DNA of 64,000 nt. It comes from Pleurostoma richardsiae. Taxonomy: Eukaryota; Ascomycota; Sordariomycetes; Calosphaeriales; Pleurostomataceae. The notes under the pieces are model-generated. The model made no database searches. It was not told where the DNA came from and was given only the letters and a program-made list of their open reading frames with translations. The stretch's first letter is position 1. The number at the start of each line of letters is the position of its first letter. The translations under genes and the position numbers were made by a program. Location: NCBI GenBank assembly GCA_030052745.1, contig JANBVO010000073.1, positions 37,253-101,252 on the forward strand. The letters run 5' to 3'. Shown here piece by piece: positions 12,578 to 22,940 of this stretch.

Positions 12578-13139
12578 AGGAACCTGACCGCGAAGAGCCT
12601 GATCAAGACAAGGAGAACATGCCAATGGCTCTAGATCGAAAGGCTTCTGTGCGTGAGAATGTACTACTAGGATAGTCTCGAAGATCAGGGTGAGCTGTTC
12701 GGACAGATTAAAGTTCGTATGAAGGGAGAGGATGTGAATGCGAATTCTCGAGACTTTGATACTAGTCGTGATAATCGTCATCCGACCTTACGCTCAAACA
12801 ATCCTCTCCTTCAGATTCGTTTTTCAATCCTATTCGTGGCCGGAATCGTCCCAAGACCCCATCCTAAGCAGATTACCCCTGCGGAGGGCAGCAGTCATCA
12901 TACCGCGTCGTGCTCGTCGGCCGATCAGACCATCTCCATGATCGAGAGAGCCCAGATTGGAAATGTCGGGTTTAAAAGGCGCTAGTATATTATAATCCTT
13001 AGTGGCAAGGCTGTGTGCCAATTTTAGCATTTATGGAGCACTACTTCTTAGTTGGGGGATCTCGTTGCTCTTCATTGTTTTGCAGCAAACACAGTATCTG
13101 CTCGAAAAAAAGGGAAAACAATAATAAAAGGATGAAGTG
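12578..13139. other. Intergenic, no gene identified
   Basis: The short frames here overlap each other and have no motif. Composition changes to RIP-like beyond about 13200. Confidence 0.5.
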
Positions 13140-15090
13140 GTAAAGCGCTACCACATTCTGAAGGATAGCCCTCACCGGTTAACATCGCGACATAGTCGCG
13201 CAGATAGTCAACGCGAAGGCCTGTTGGACGCTACGTCGGCCCTACGATTATATTACGTATTGGCCATGTATAACTTACATAGGTGCCACGTACGTGCTAA
13301 GTCTATACCTTATAAGCGCCACGCGAGGCTACGTAGTCTGCTTATAATTTTTGTAACTATCTTAAGATTTCGACGATAGGTACCGTTTATTTACGTATTA
13401 ATATATTATCTTCTCTATAGCTGAAAACGAGTCCGTAACGTAATTCCTTAATCGTTTCCGGACTCTAGCTTTAATAGAAAACCCGAGGTCACTTTAGGAG
13501 GAATCGTAGTGGTAGCGCAACTACGTTACTAGGAGAAACGACTTCGTGTTTACCGCCGTAGAGGCGTTGCCCGATAATGTTATCTTAGCCGTTACCGAAA
13601 CCCTCTTCCCTTTCCCGTTACTTAGGAACGATAGTAAGTTTCGCCGTATAGTAATTAGCTACATAAAGTACCTCTATAAAACTACTAACTTTTAAAATAT
13701 AATTCCCGCGGCTATATATCTTTTATTCGACGAAGCCGCTTAGTCGTAAACCGGGACTCTCTCTCTTTACGCGTTTAAAAACTATAACCTTAATATAACG
13801 CTTAAAGATATTTATAATAAGTTCCTTAAAACCTAAACGTAACGTAAAACCGCTATAGAGACTTTAAAAATAACGATTAATATTCGTTAATACGTTATAT
13901 TTAAACTAGTTAATAGGAAATATTAACCGGTTCGCCGTTAATTAATAAAGGAGTTTAAGTCCCGAATTGTCCTTATAAAGGTCCCTATCGTTCTAAAAGG
14001 CCGACATATACGGACTAAAATAAGGCTACTACGTATATTAGAAACGTAAGTAGAAGAAGTTCAGTTCGAAAAGCCGGAAACTTCTCTCTCAATACTATTA
14101 ATTCGGAAGTAGCCGAATTTAACCGTAATACGTTTACGTTGGTTCCGTCGTCCGGCTTTAAATAAGAGTTAAGGTAATTTACTAATAACTATACTAATTA
14201 ACTAATACCTAACTTTCCTATCTTTAATAATAAAAACGTCTACATTATTCTTGCATTATTATTTCAATTCCGCTTTTCTACTATAACGATCGAAAAATAA
14301 TAACTAAACGAAAATAAGGTAATTATTACTTCCGTAAATATTTATACGGCCGGTATTTTATCTTTCGTTTTTAATACCGGAAGATTACTTCTTTTACCTT
14401 TATATATATCGTAATACCGTATATTAATAACGATCGAACGTTTTAACGTTAATACCGTTCGGATCGATTTATATAATTGTTTCCCGTCCGAGAAAGTAGA
14501 CGAAACGGAATAATACTTAGAATAATTTATCTAAGACTTTCTTCATCTTTATAATATATACGTAGAAATTACGTCTCGGCGTTTACTTTCTATAACTATA
14601 CCTCTTAATTCTCCTAGAATCGCCATTTTAATTACTACTATACATGTAATCGCTAGTATTACTTTACTATCTTACGTAGATTATAGTCTATAATAAAGTA
14701 TCCTATAGGCTATACTCATTAATAAAGAAAATAGTACTAACCCTGTAACTTTATTCCTATCGACGGTAATAAAGTTAGAACTATTTATACTTTCCCCTAT
14801 AAGTTTCCCTATTTAGGTTCCCCCTACGCTTCTCTGCTCCCTAACGACCCCTAACGACTTTTTCTGTAGCTAGGAAACGGTTAAGGCTTACTATATAGAT
14901 TTCGTGAACGCGACGAACTATAAATATTACATCAGTCTTAAGACGCGGGCTAATCAGATAGTATAAGAAGTTAAGTAACTCCGACATATTAAGCGGTTAT
15001 TCCTATTACTTGTTAAGGGTGTTGAGCCGGAAGACGCGCGGTCGAAGGATCGGCTGTACCGTATTATCTAACGAATCCGAGAGACAGTAG
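13140..15090. repeat. RIP-degraded repeat with an unidentified decayed ORF
   Basis: CpA and TpG are nearly absent, TpA and CpG are abundant, and TAG/TAA cut every frame. A plus-strand frame from about 13440 to 14170 reads as protein-like sequence between stops (for example AVEALPDNVILAVTETLFPF and AAIYLLFDEAA), suggesting an old coding gene. From about 14200 to 14800 the minus strand looks more protein-like. I cannot assign either to a family. No terminal repeats could be matched by eye. Confidence 0.6.
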
Positions 15091-15100
15091 TAGATTTAGA

Positions 15101-15559
15101 GTGCTCTGCCAGGCGGATTCAGGATGCTCTACAGGAATCATGGTATGGAGGATCAACACAGAACAGAACCGTGTAGTGTCGCGGATCACTTCCTACAGCG
15201 ATGAGTCTTTGCAAAAGCTGCTACAGCAGGACACGATACAAACAGAACCTACCAGAATCAATAGTCTGCAGCGTCGCGAGAACTGCGAAGGCCGAGCTGG
15301 TAGCGCTCTCTTGTGGGAAACATCTGCCACCACGTTTCCGGGGTCAAGCCCGAGGAAAGCCGCAACTGCTAGCCACAAAGTCACCATTAAGTAGCGTATT
15401 ATCGCCCCTATCCTCGCTGTCTTCTTCATGGCCGTTCTGTTTGCCGTCTTTCGCAAGCTCTGGAATCGCAATCGCGAAAAGGTAATGTCGTCTAAGGTCA
15501 TGATGACGTTGGAAATATCATACTCTAATACTCCTAGTCCGCAGCTATTAACTTACTGA
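15101..15559 (+). pseudogene. Possible single-pass membrane protein remnant
   Basis: One frame runs from 15101 to 15559 with a single in-frame TAG at 15392. After the stop it contains a clear transmembrane helix followed by a basic stretch (AVFFMAVLFAVFRKLWNRNR). TAG would be CAG before a C-to-T change, consistent with RIP leaking out of the adjacent tract. The family is not recognised and the upstream part may be intronic. Low confidence. Confidence 0.3.
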
Positions 15560-16139
15560 GCAAGGCCGAAAATCACGAACTTTAACACACGTGGCGAAAC
15601 ATAACGTATGAACATGACAAGAACTTGTGATTATTCGTCTCAATCTGCGCCTTGTCGGTTTTACGACCTCAAGATGAGAGGCAGAATTCGACCGAGCATG
15701 GACGTTTTCAAGTGTGCAGACAGAAAGGGGAAACACTATCCTTTCAATGAACAAGGACTATAGGTATTTCGTGAACCTTTAAAGCAGTATGGGACTATAA
15801 AAGGCCCAGCGTTCTACCAACTCACTCCACCGGGCGGCTGGATCATTGTGTGTCACTGTCGCCGGCAGGATGAGCAGATGATCTGCTGACTCCATATGTC
15901 GCAAAGCGAAATGAGCACCCGACTTGGCTAACGCTGCCATATGGTCTTCAGTGGCTGTAGTCCGCCGCGAGTCCTGCGACAGGGAGTGCTGAAGAAGCTG
16001 GCAATGGCGGCTGGGCTTGGACGTCAGAGAATGCACACTGGCGAGTGTGACCGCTGCCAGAGCCTAGCCCACACCTGCTCTACACTCAGCGACAACAGCC
16101 TCACAACCACCCCGAAGACACGGGAACGCTGAAAGAGTA
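15560..16139. other. No gene identified
   Basis: Spacer upstream of the Gypsy relic. Overlapping short frames lie on both strands without motifs. Confidence 0.45.
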
Positions 16140-17660
16140 TGCATCGAAGGAACCGACGGTTCATCAAGAATTACGGGTTAATCGCCAAACCTCTCACTGA
16201 CCTCACTAGGAAGGAACTGCAGACCTTCACATGGGGACCAGAGCAATAAGAGGCCTTCGATATCCTGAAGAATAAGATACTGGAATACCCTATACATACG
16301 GATCCAGATCCGGCAAAACCATTCGAAGTCGAGACAGACGCATCAGAATACGCCCTGGGAGGACAGCTAGGACAGAGAGATGAGGAAGGACGACTACATC
16401 CAGTGGCATGCTTTTCCAAGAAACTGCACGGACCAGAGTTGAACTACCCCATACACGACAAAGAGCTAATGGCTATTGTCGAAGCATTCAGAGAATGAAA
16501 ACGATGCCTTAGCGGATCAACACATGAAGTCACGGTTTACACAGATCACAAGAATCTGACCTACTTCACAACGACCAAAGAACTCAACAAACGACAAACT
16601 AGATGGTCAGAAGAACTCTCGGAGTTCAATTTCCGAATCATATACCGCAACACGTACTGCTACTCCAAGAATCAGATGGAACACTGCGACAGAACCAAGG
16701 AGACATCAGTGTCACCATGAGAATCGAAAACACGGACGAATGGCACCAACTACTACTACAGGCTTACCAGAAGGAGCCACCAACGAACACCAGTGTTGAG
16801 AAGGGAGATGTTTCACATACAAGAAGATTTACGTACCCCCAACACTTCAAGAAGAACTCATACGTCAACATCACGACACCATGGAACATGAACACCCCGG
16901 AGTCACTAAAACACTCCAGAGGATCATACGATATTACGACCACCCGGGACTCACTACGAGAGTCAAGGAATACGTCAAGAATCGCGATACGTGCAACAAG
17001 GTAAAGAACACTAGATAGAAACGATACGGAGAACTACAACCATTGCCAACGCTAGACCGACCATGGGGATCAATATCTTGGAACTTTATCACCAAGCTAC
17101 CCCCATCAAAGGAACCATTGACACAAATCAAGTACGACAGCATCTTCGTTATCGTCGACCGACTCACCAAATACGCCTATTTTCTGCTATATAAGGAATC
17201 AAGTAACACGGAAGACCTCGCATACACTTTCAACCGAGTCATAGTCGCAAACCATAGACTACCTAAGGAAGTAATCTCGGACCGAGAAAAGCTCTTCACC
17301 TCAAAATTTTGGCAATCCCTTATGGCATACCTTGGAACCAAACAAAAAATGTCCACAGCATACCACCCGCAAGCGGACGGACAAACAGAGCGAGTCAACC
17401 AGATACTCGAAGAAGATCGACAATGATACGTCAACCACCAGCAAGACAATCGGGTTACACTCTTACCAGTGGCACAATTCGCATACAACACGTCAACATC
17501 AGAATCCACAAAACAGAATCCGTTCTACGCGAACTACGGACTACAACCAACACTCAGCTATCCAACACTGAAAGGACCAGAATCAGAAAAAGCCAAGCTT
17601 ACAGCGGAAGGCTTAAAAGCTCGGTTACCTATTTAAGGGATACCTGGATCATTACAAGCA
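16140..17660 (+). mobile_element. Ty3/Gypsy retrotransposon relic (RNase H + integrase)
   Basis: A plus-strand pol fragment. First comes the RNase H domain of Ty3/Gypsy elements ([39 protein letters not shown]). Next is an HHCC-like integrase zinc finger with a Gypsy-style HPGVTKTLQRI, then the integrase core. The DDE residues lie in FVIVDRLTKYA, VISDREKLF and a segment ending [10 protein letters not shown]. Stops inside include TAA in the RNase H part, TGA where Trp is expected at about 16496, and TGA at 17424. Most of the reverse transcriptase, gag and both LTRs are missing. Unlike neighbouring repeats it is rich in CpA, so it escaped RIP or arrived later. A near-identical 130 bp piece lies at 46399-46531. 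Confidence 0.9.
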
Positions 17661-17969
17661 CCTAGAACACGTAGCAACTAAGGCCATGAAGCTTCCACGA
17701 ATTAACCCAAAGACCCATCATTCTTTTGTTAACTCACTCCAGAATGCCTATTACTCTCGGACCATGCTGGCAGTGCATTCCAGTCGGCGGACGCCACCAG
17801 TCACAGCCCCCTCTTTCGGCCCTCATCATCTATTTATCTCAACGGCTTGCCAAAAGAATTTTCTTTAGCCACTTTTTAGCCTCTTGACCCTGTCGCGTCT
17901 CACGCGAATCGCCAAACATTGGCCAAACTATTGGCGCTATATGACACTCATCATCACCAACAACAAAGG
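17661..17969. other. Spacer between the Gypsy relic and the hydrolase gene
   Basis: Nothing recognisable. If the hydrolase once had a final exon with the catalytic His, it should lie here, but I cannot find it. Confidence 0.4.
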
Positions 17970-18820
17970 TTATTTCGTTACCAGCAGTCTACTCAAACGT
18001 AAGCTAGTGCACCGGCTAACGAGGTTCGAGCCTACCTGGAAATAGTTGACCCATAGAGTAATTGAGTCGATTAAGACTTCATCCCCTCCAGCAACGACGA
18101 GAGTATGATCAACTTTGGCGTTCACCCACCATTCGGGATGCGCGAGGATCGCCTCCGTAGAGTTATCGCTTGGCTTACCACTCAAGTATTCTTGTGACCA
18201 GTTTTGCAATACTCCAATTGTTTCAATATCTTTCTTCAGGTTATACACCATGCTCCGCCACTTAGAGTCAAACGAGAGCCAGGGGGACATCAGAATCATG
18301 CCTTTAACAGAATGATGAACTCGTATAGGGCGGACATCGCTTGATGGGTGTGACAAACTTGACAGTACAGCAAGACATAAGTTTGCCCCTGCTGAGTCGC
18401 CAACAAGCAGGACTTCTCCTGGCTTTCGTCCCAAGTCCTCCAATACATATCGGAAGGCTTCTACAGCCTCACTAAACTGCATTGGGTATGAAGCATGTGG
18501 CATTAGGGTGTATGCAGCATGAAACGAAGCAGTGCTTATTCCACAGCTTGAGAGCTCTTCTTGGATCTCGAACCAAAACTTGAGATGCTGAGCGGTGCCG
18601 TCCATGGCGAAACCTCCACCTACTGTTACGTTAGCACAGGAAATCCTGAACGGGTTAGGCAAATACCATGGATATTTATTAGGATATACTCCGCAGTGCG
18701 CTTGCCGACCCAGAACCCCGTCAGCCCAGAAGTTGTCCTGACGAGATCTGGTATCAGACCCTTCGATCTACACATCGTAAGGTATACTTGCTCGTATGAT
18801 GGATTGAGGCTTCTAAACAA
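17970..18820 (-). CDS. Alpha/beta hydrolase (HSL family), C-terminus apparently lost
   Basis: Esterase/lipase-like enzyme of the hormone-sensitive-lipase group (steryl acetyl hydrolase-like). Minus-strand exons are 18820-18667 and 18619-17970, with a 47 bp intron. The splice rebuilds the oxyanion motif: INIHG at the end of exon 1 joins GGF to give HGGGF. Later come the nucleophile elbow GDSAGAN and the acid-bearing AGGDEVL. The expected catalytic His motif after the acid is absent. Reading stays open to 17970 but loses family character after WVNYFQ, where a GTAGG donor sits (18035). Either a last exon is missed or it was lost near the Gypsy relic about 300 bp away. The start may also lie in an unseen upstream exon. 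Function is doubtful without the His. Confidence 0.75.
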
Positions 18821-19666
18821 AAGGTCTTAACATCCCGTCGCACGCATGATTCCCCAAACTTACTGCAGTTGTAAGGGGGTAGACCGAGAAGTAAACTGCG
18901 TGCAGCGTCAATTACCTACTAATTAATCAAACGGTTCTGAGGTTTCCTACCTTCTTTATAACCATAGCCATGACGCGGTGACGATATTGTTCAGCGTTAG
19001 ACCTTTGACGCAGGATGCTTTTTACCAAAGCATAGAGGATAAACCCAACTAATAGACTTTAGTAGAGTAGACCAAAGTGCCAAGAACTGACACGTACCCA
19101 TGGAGAATATTCCCAAGAGTAGGTCGAGCTTCTCTGTTAGAAGTAAACTGCGAGTGTTGGTACGCTTCGTGCCGAAAGCCATATTCGGTGAATCTCCGTT
19201 TTGATTTTGCTAAGGATTCCCTTGACCAGTGAGAATCCCATTGGGGCGAAGTGCTAGATAACCTAACTTCAGGCCGAGGTATAAATGTTGGATCTCGGAA
19301 GTTGGGCAATGTAGTGCAATGATCCACCGGCGATGATTACTAGGTGTGTGGGGTTCCCTTGTTGACCAATAACAGAGGGCTGCGTCGCTTCGTCTGGCGT
19401 GGCAACCTGTAAGTTTGAGGAACCTCGGACCTAGACATAAACCTGTGAAATGTCATGTGGTAGGCACATGTTGGGTGAGGCAGCGGAGGTACAGGACTCC
19501 AATCATCCCTACCAGGACTCCTTTACTCAGACCATCGCGTCAGCCACCGACTGGTAACACTATAAAAACTCTTCGGTATGATTCTCACTGATACAATATT
19601 CCTGTCTCAATTTCTGGTTCACGATCTCGGGAGTCTACTTCTACATCAAGCCACATCTTATCAGCT
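18821..19666. other. Intergenic, no gene identified
   Basis: Spacer between the hydrolase (minus) and the four-TM gene (plus), so it should hold both promoters. No domain is visible on either strand. Confidence 0.5.
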
Positions 19667-20161
19667 ATGGCACCTCCACAATACCAGGTTATTATTACCG
19701 GGGATGTAGACAAAGTCATGGCTGAGAAGAGACGCAGTGTCTACGTTCGGCCCTTCATCCTATTCTTTTTGAGCTCTCTCTTCGCCGAGATGATATTCTT
19801 AGCTGTCGGAATCTTCATAATGACAGATACACGCGATCTTTTTTATAAAGTCATGTGGACCTTGGTCTTCTGCCCTCTTGGTATGGGCGGCGCCATGGGG
19901 GGCTTGATCAATTACTTCGTCGTCGACTATCACTATGGGCAAAGGGCCGTAGTTTTCACTGCCATACTCTCCCTCCTAGTCCTGAGTACTTGCAATTACC
20001 TATGCTACAGCCTTGATCGACACATAGGATGGTTTGGCGCCTCAGACCATCCGCTCTGGTTCCACTGGCGATACCCGATGATCTATCTTGTCGGTTATTT
20101 CAACGGCAGGTTATTATTCACAGATGACGGTCAGGAAACGTTGGCGCGATGGGGGTTGTAA
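19667..20161 (+). CDS. Small four-transmembrane protein, unknown function
   Basis: A single exon of 164 codons, and a clean frame. Hydrophobic helices lie at about residues 29-51, 60-82, 93-113 and 135-150. The N-terminal 25 residues are polar. The sequence has a Gly-rich helix (PLGMGGAMGGLINYFVV) and a conserved-looking HWRYPMIYLVGYFNGR near the end. I do not recognise the family; it may be a fungal-specific integral membrane protein. A stop follows directly, with intergenic DNA before the AYR1-like gene, which reads the other way. Confidence 0.65.
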   Translation: MAPPQYQVIITGDVDKVMAEKRRSVYVRPFILFFLSSLFAEMIFLAVGIFIMTDTRDLFYKVMWTLVFCPLGMGGAMGGLINYFVVDYHYGQRAVVFTAILSLLVLSTCNYLCYSLDRHIGWFGASDHPLWFHWRYPMIYLVGYFNGRLLFTDDGQETLARWGL

Positions 20162-20639
20162 GGAATGTACGGCGTAGACGTGATCGGTCTTCGACGGCAA
20201 CTAGTGGGTGAACAACGGTTGAATCTCCGACTGAAGAAAGGAAATGAGAAGCTTACTGGAGAAAGCTTAGTATTGGCGAAGGACCCAGATCGCTCCCAAA
20301 CCAAAGGGCCCTTTCCTCAATCCCCCAGAAAGATCCTTTCTCCCACCATTTGAATCTCTCAGGCCCTAAATGACCTCTGTACCGATGAACTATCTTACAT
20401 GGACCTCGATGTTTCATCTTTGAATACTGTGGAGCTGATCTGGCAGTTATGGAATGCTATATAGCTATCTATCACAGAGAAGACTCGTAGATCGGTAAAA
20501 AATGACAACTTCGCATACTCTCAATTTATCAACCTATATCGTGGAGTCAGGGGCCAATCATGAGCCTTTGAAGACGCTTTGCGGCGCACTTGTTGCACCC
20601 ATCGTGCGGCTTACACATCAATTTCTTAGCCGGATCCTT
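20162..20639. other. Spacer between convergent genes
   Basis: The 3' ends of the four-TM gene (plus) and the AYR1-like gene (minus) face each other here. No coding feature is recognised. Confidence 0.5.
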
Positions 20640-21757
20640 TTATTTTACCTTCACCTTATCCACCGATCCTGATGCAACCTTAATTCCTTTCTCCTCTTGC
20701 TTCAGCAGGTTCTCCAAGATGGGCATCTTCATCACACGATACAAAATTATGTCAGTCATCCACTCGCCCACGACACTGGCCGCCCACACCAGCCCAGCCA
20801 TGCCTCCATGAAAATGCCAATCCGGCCTTCCAAGCCAGCTCCTAAAGAAGATGGGCCACTCGGGCCTAAGCGCATCATCCACAAGTTTGCGTGCATACTC
20901 GCTCGGCGGCATACTCGCCGTCTTCTTGGAAAAAGTCAGCCGCCACTGGTAGATGTCCTCGACGACCTCGTAGAGACTGCCCTCGGGCAGGCTGCGCGGC
21001 AGCTGCGTGATGTTGGACTTGACGGCGCCGGTCATGGCGACCATGACGCGCACGCCGAAGGGCCGCAGCTCCTGGCGCAGTGTGCGGCTGTAGCTGTTTA
21101 CGGTTCCCTTGGAGGCGGTGTACGCGGATCCAAAGACGTACGGCACCAACGAGGACGTCGACGAGATATTGATGATGAGACCCTTGGTCGGGATTAGAAG
21201 CGGCACGAAGGCCGATACCATGCGCATCACGCCGAAGACGTTGACCTCAAAGGTCTGGCGCACGTCGGGGATGGACAGGTCCGTGGCGGGGACAGTGTGC
21301 GTGCGGCCGCTGTGGTGGATCAGCTTCGGTAACCTTGAAAAGGTACCAGGACAGGAAGACACTCACGCATTGTTGACCAAGATGTCGAGAGTGCCGCCTG
21401 TCAGCTTTGTGACATCTTTCTGGCAGGCCATGACGCTGTCTTCATCGGTAACATCGAGCGGCAAGCAGGTCATTCCTTCACCAGCGAGCGTCTCCATCAC
21501 CGCGGTGTTGCGGGCTGTCGCTATGACATGGAAGCCTTTTAGAGTGTCAGTCAAGCTCGGGGATATCTCGTCTTTTCCGAGGAGCATTTACCTTTTGCCT
21601 TGAAGGCAAGACACATCTCATATCCAATACCACCAGGCGTGCATCTGGACGACAGCCAGTTCATATCATGATTATAGGTATCCTGGCCTGAAGATGCACT
21701 CTGATATCATACATACCCTGTGATTAGGACCGTCTTCTGTCCCAGCTTACTTGACAT
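20640..21757 (-). CDS. AYR1-like short-chain dehydrogenase/reductase
   Basis: SDR resembling NADPH-dependent 1-acyldihydroxyacetone-phosphate reductase, an enzyme of lipid droplets and ER in ether-lipid/phosphatidate synthesis. There are four minus-strand exons: 21757-21717, 21644-21592, 21535-21367 and 21309-20640, about 310 residues. Introns of 72, 56 and 57 bp fit in phase and rebuild the motifs. Exon 1/2 gives the cofactor motif TGCTPGGIG. The third join gives NNAG (chosen over a 33 bp intron that would be too short and give NNAL). The catalytic part has ISSTSSLVPYVFGSAYTASK, holding Ser and the Tyr-x3-Lys. A hydrophobic helix near the C-terminus (MAGLVWAASVVGEWM) suits membrane association. 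It is divergent to the SDR gene at 22152. Confidence 0.92.
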
Positions 21758-22151
21758 TTTGATTAAATAACAAGCACGACCCTTGGAAAAGAATGATCTC
21801 AGGGAGACTGGGAGGGTCAATGGACAACTCAAGACTTTGTGGAATTTCCAGCATGTGAATGTCGACCCCCGGCCGGCGAATTCAAGAAGAGCCACGCGCT
21901 TAGTGGCCCACTACGTATCCAACAGGATTTGCCGAGGCACAAGAGTGTCTATGTACCACACATTGCTAGCTAATTAATTAATAAAGACGGAGGTTCCTCC
22001 TAAAATTCCCCGCTCACCGCTTTAAGACCCGACTTTTGGTAGGAACCTCCGTACTCTAAGAAGATCTGCGATACATTTGCACACCGTGCTGACGTTTGTG
22101 TATAGATATATCAGACATTCTGGCTTTGTCCTTCGTGAAACAAATCTAGCC
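21758..22151. promoter_or_regulatory. Shared divergent promoter with a 12 bp inverted repeat
   Basis: This 394 bp region separates two divergently transcribed SDR genes. It contains a perfect inverted repeat, ACGGAGGTTCCT at 21987-21998 and AGGAACCTCCGT at 22041-22052, separated by 42 bp. It could be an operator for a dimeric regulator, a hairpin, or the ends of a very small inverted-repeat insertion. That it regulates either gene is inference from position only. Confidence 0.5.
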
Positions 22152-22940
22152 ATGACGTTAAATATTCGGAAGTCGCCTGTCATTGCTGTTGCTGGTGCTG
22201 GCCCTGGGATCGGTGAGGCTGTCGCCCGCCGCTTCGTTGCGGAGGGGTTCACCTCTGCGTTGCTTGCCCGCACAGAATATAAGCTCAAGAAGATGGCACA
22301 GGGAATAGATGCCGACCACGGCACAGGAAGCGCAAGATATTATGTTACCGATCTCGGGGTTGAAAGCTCTGTCATTGACAGTTTTCAAAAGATCCGCGAT
22401 GAATTAGGTCCTGTGCACGTCCTAGTATATAATGCGGGAGCGCGGCGGATAAACGGCAAATTTATCCTTGACACGACGTCTGAGGAATTCGAAAACTTCA
22501 CCAAAATCAACCTCTTCGGTGCGTTTTGGTCTGTGAAGTGTGTCCTGCCCGACATGCTGGGAGCGAGCGGAGGCACGATTCTATTTACAGGTGCCACAGG
22601 AGGGCTCCGTGGGATGCCTGGCTTGAGCAGTTTTTCGCCCGGCAAATTTGGACTGCGATCGCTGTGTCAGATCATCACCCGGGAGTACCAGTCCCAGGGT
22701 ATACATGCAGCACATATAATCGTCGATGGTCCGGTGGATAGTAAATTGATTGGAGGTGTGCGAAGGCGACAATGGGAACGTGAAGGTGCGACGCAAAAGT
22801 TGGAAGACAGTGCGGCTTTTCTTGTGCAGCCTGAAGATCTGGCGCATACTTATTGGTTTCTTCACAGTCAACCTAGAAGTGCATGGACGCAAGAACTAGA
22901 CACAAGGGCACAAAAGGAGAGCATGTTTTCAAAGCTCTGA
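22152..22940 (+). CDS. Atypical short-chain dehydrogenase/reductase
   Basis: A single exon of 262 residues. The start at 22152 is chosen because the Rossmann strand begins right after it; the frame is open to 22077. The cofactor motif AGAGPGIGEAVA is followed by LLART, the NAG motif (VYNAGARR), ILFTGATGGLRG and then FSPGKFGLR. In the last motif Phe stands where classical SDRs have the catalytic Tyr of Tyr-x3-Lys, while the Lys is kept. Some bacterial and fungal SDR groups with a FAxxKFALR motif share this feature, so it is probably a group trait rather than damage. The substrate is unknown. Confidence 0.85.
   Translation: MTLNIRKSPVIAVAGAGPGIGEAVARRFVAEGFTSALLARTEYKLKKMAQGIDADHGTGSARYYVTDLGVESSVIDSFQKIRDELGPVHVLVYNAGARRINGKFILDTTSEEFENFTKINLFGAFWSVKCVLPDMLGASGGTILFTGATGGLRGMPGLSSFSPGKFGLRSLCQIITREYQSQGIHAAHIIVDGPVDSKLIGGVRRRQWEREGATQKLEDSAAFLVQPEDLAHTYWFLHSQPRSAWTQELDTRAQKESMFSKL

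Noticed and set aside
21310-21366. A shorter 33 bp third intron in the AYR1-like gene (acceptor at 21334)
   Set aside because: 33 bp is below the usual minimum for fungal introns and yields NNAL; the acceptor at 21310 gives the conserved NNAG.
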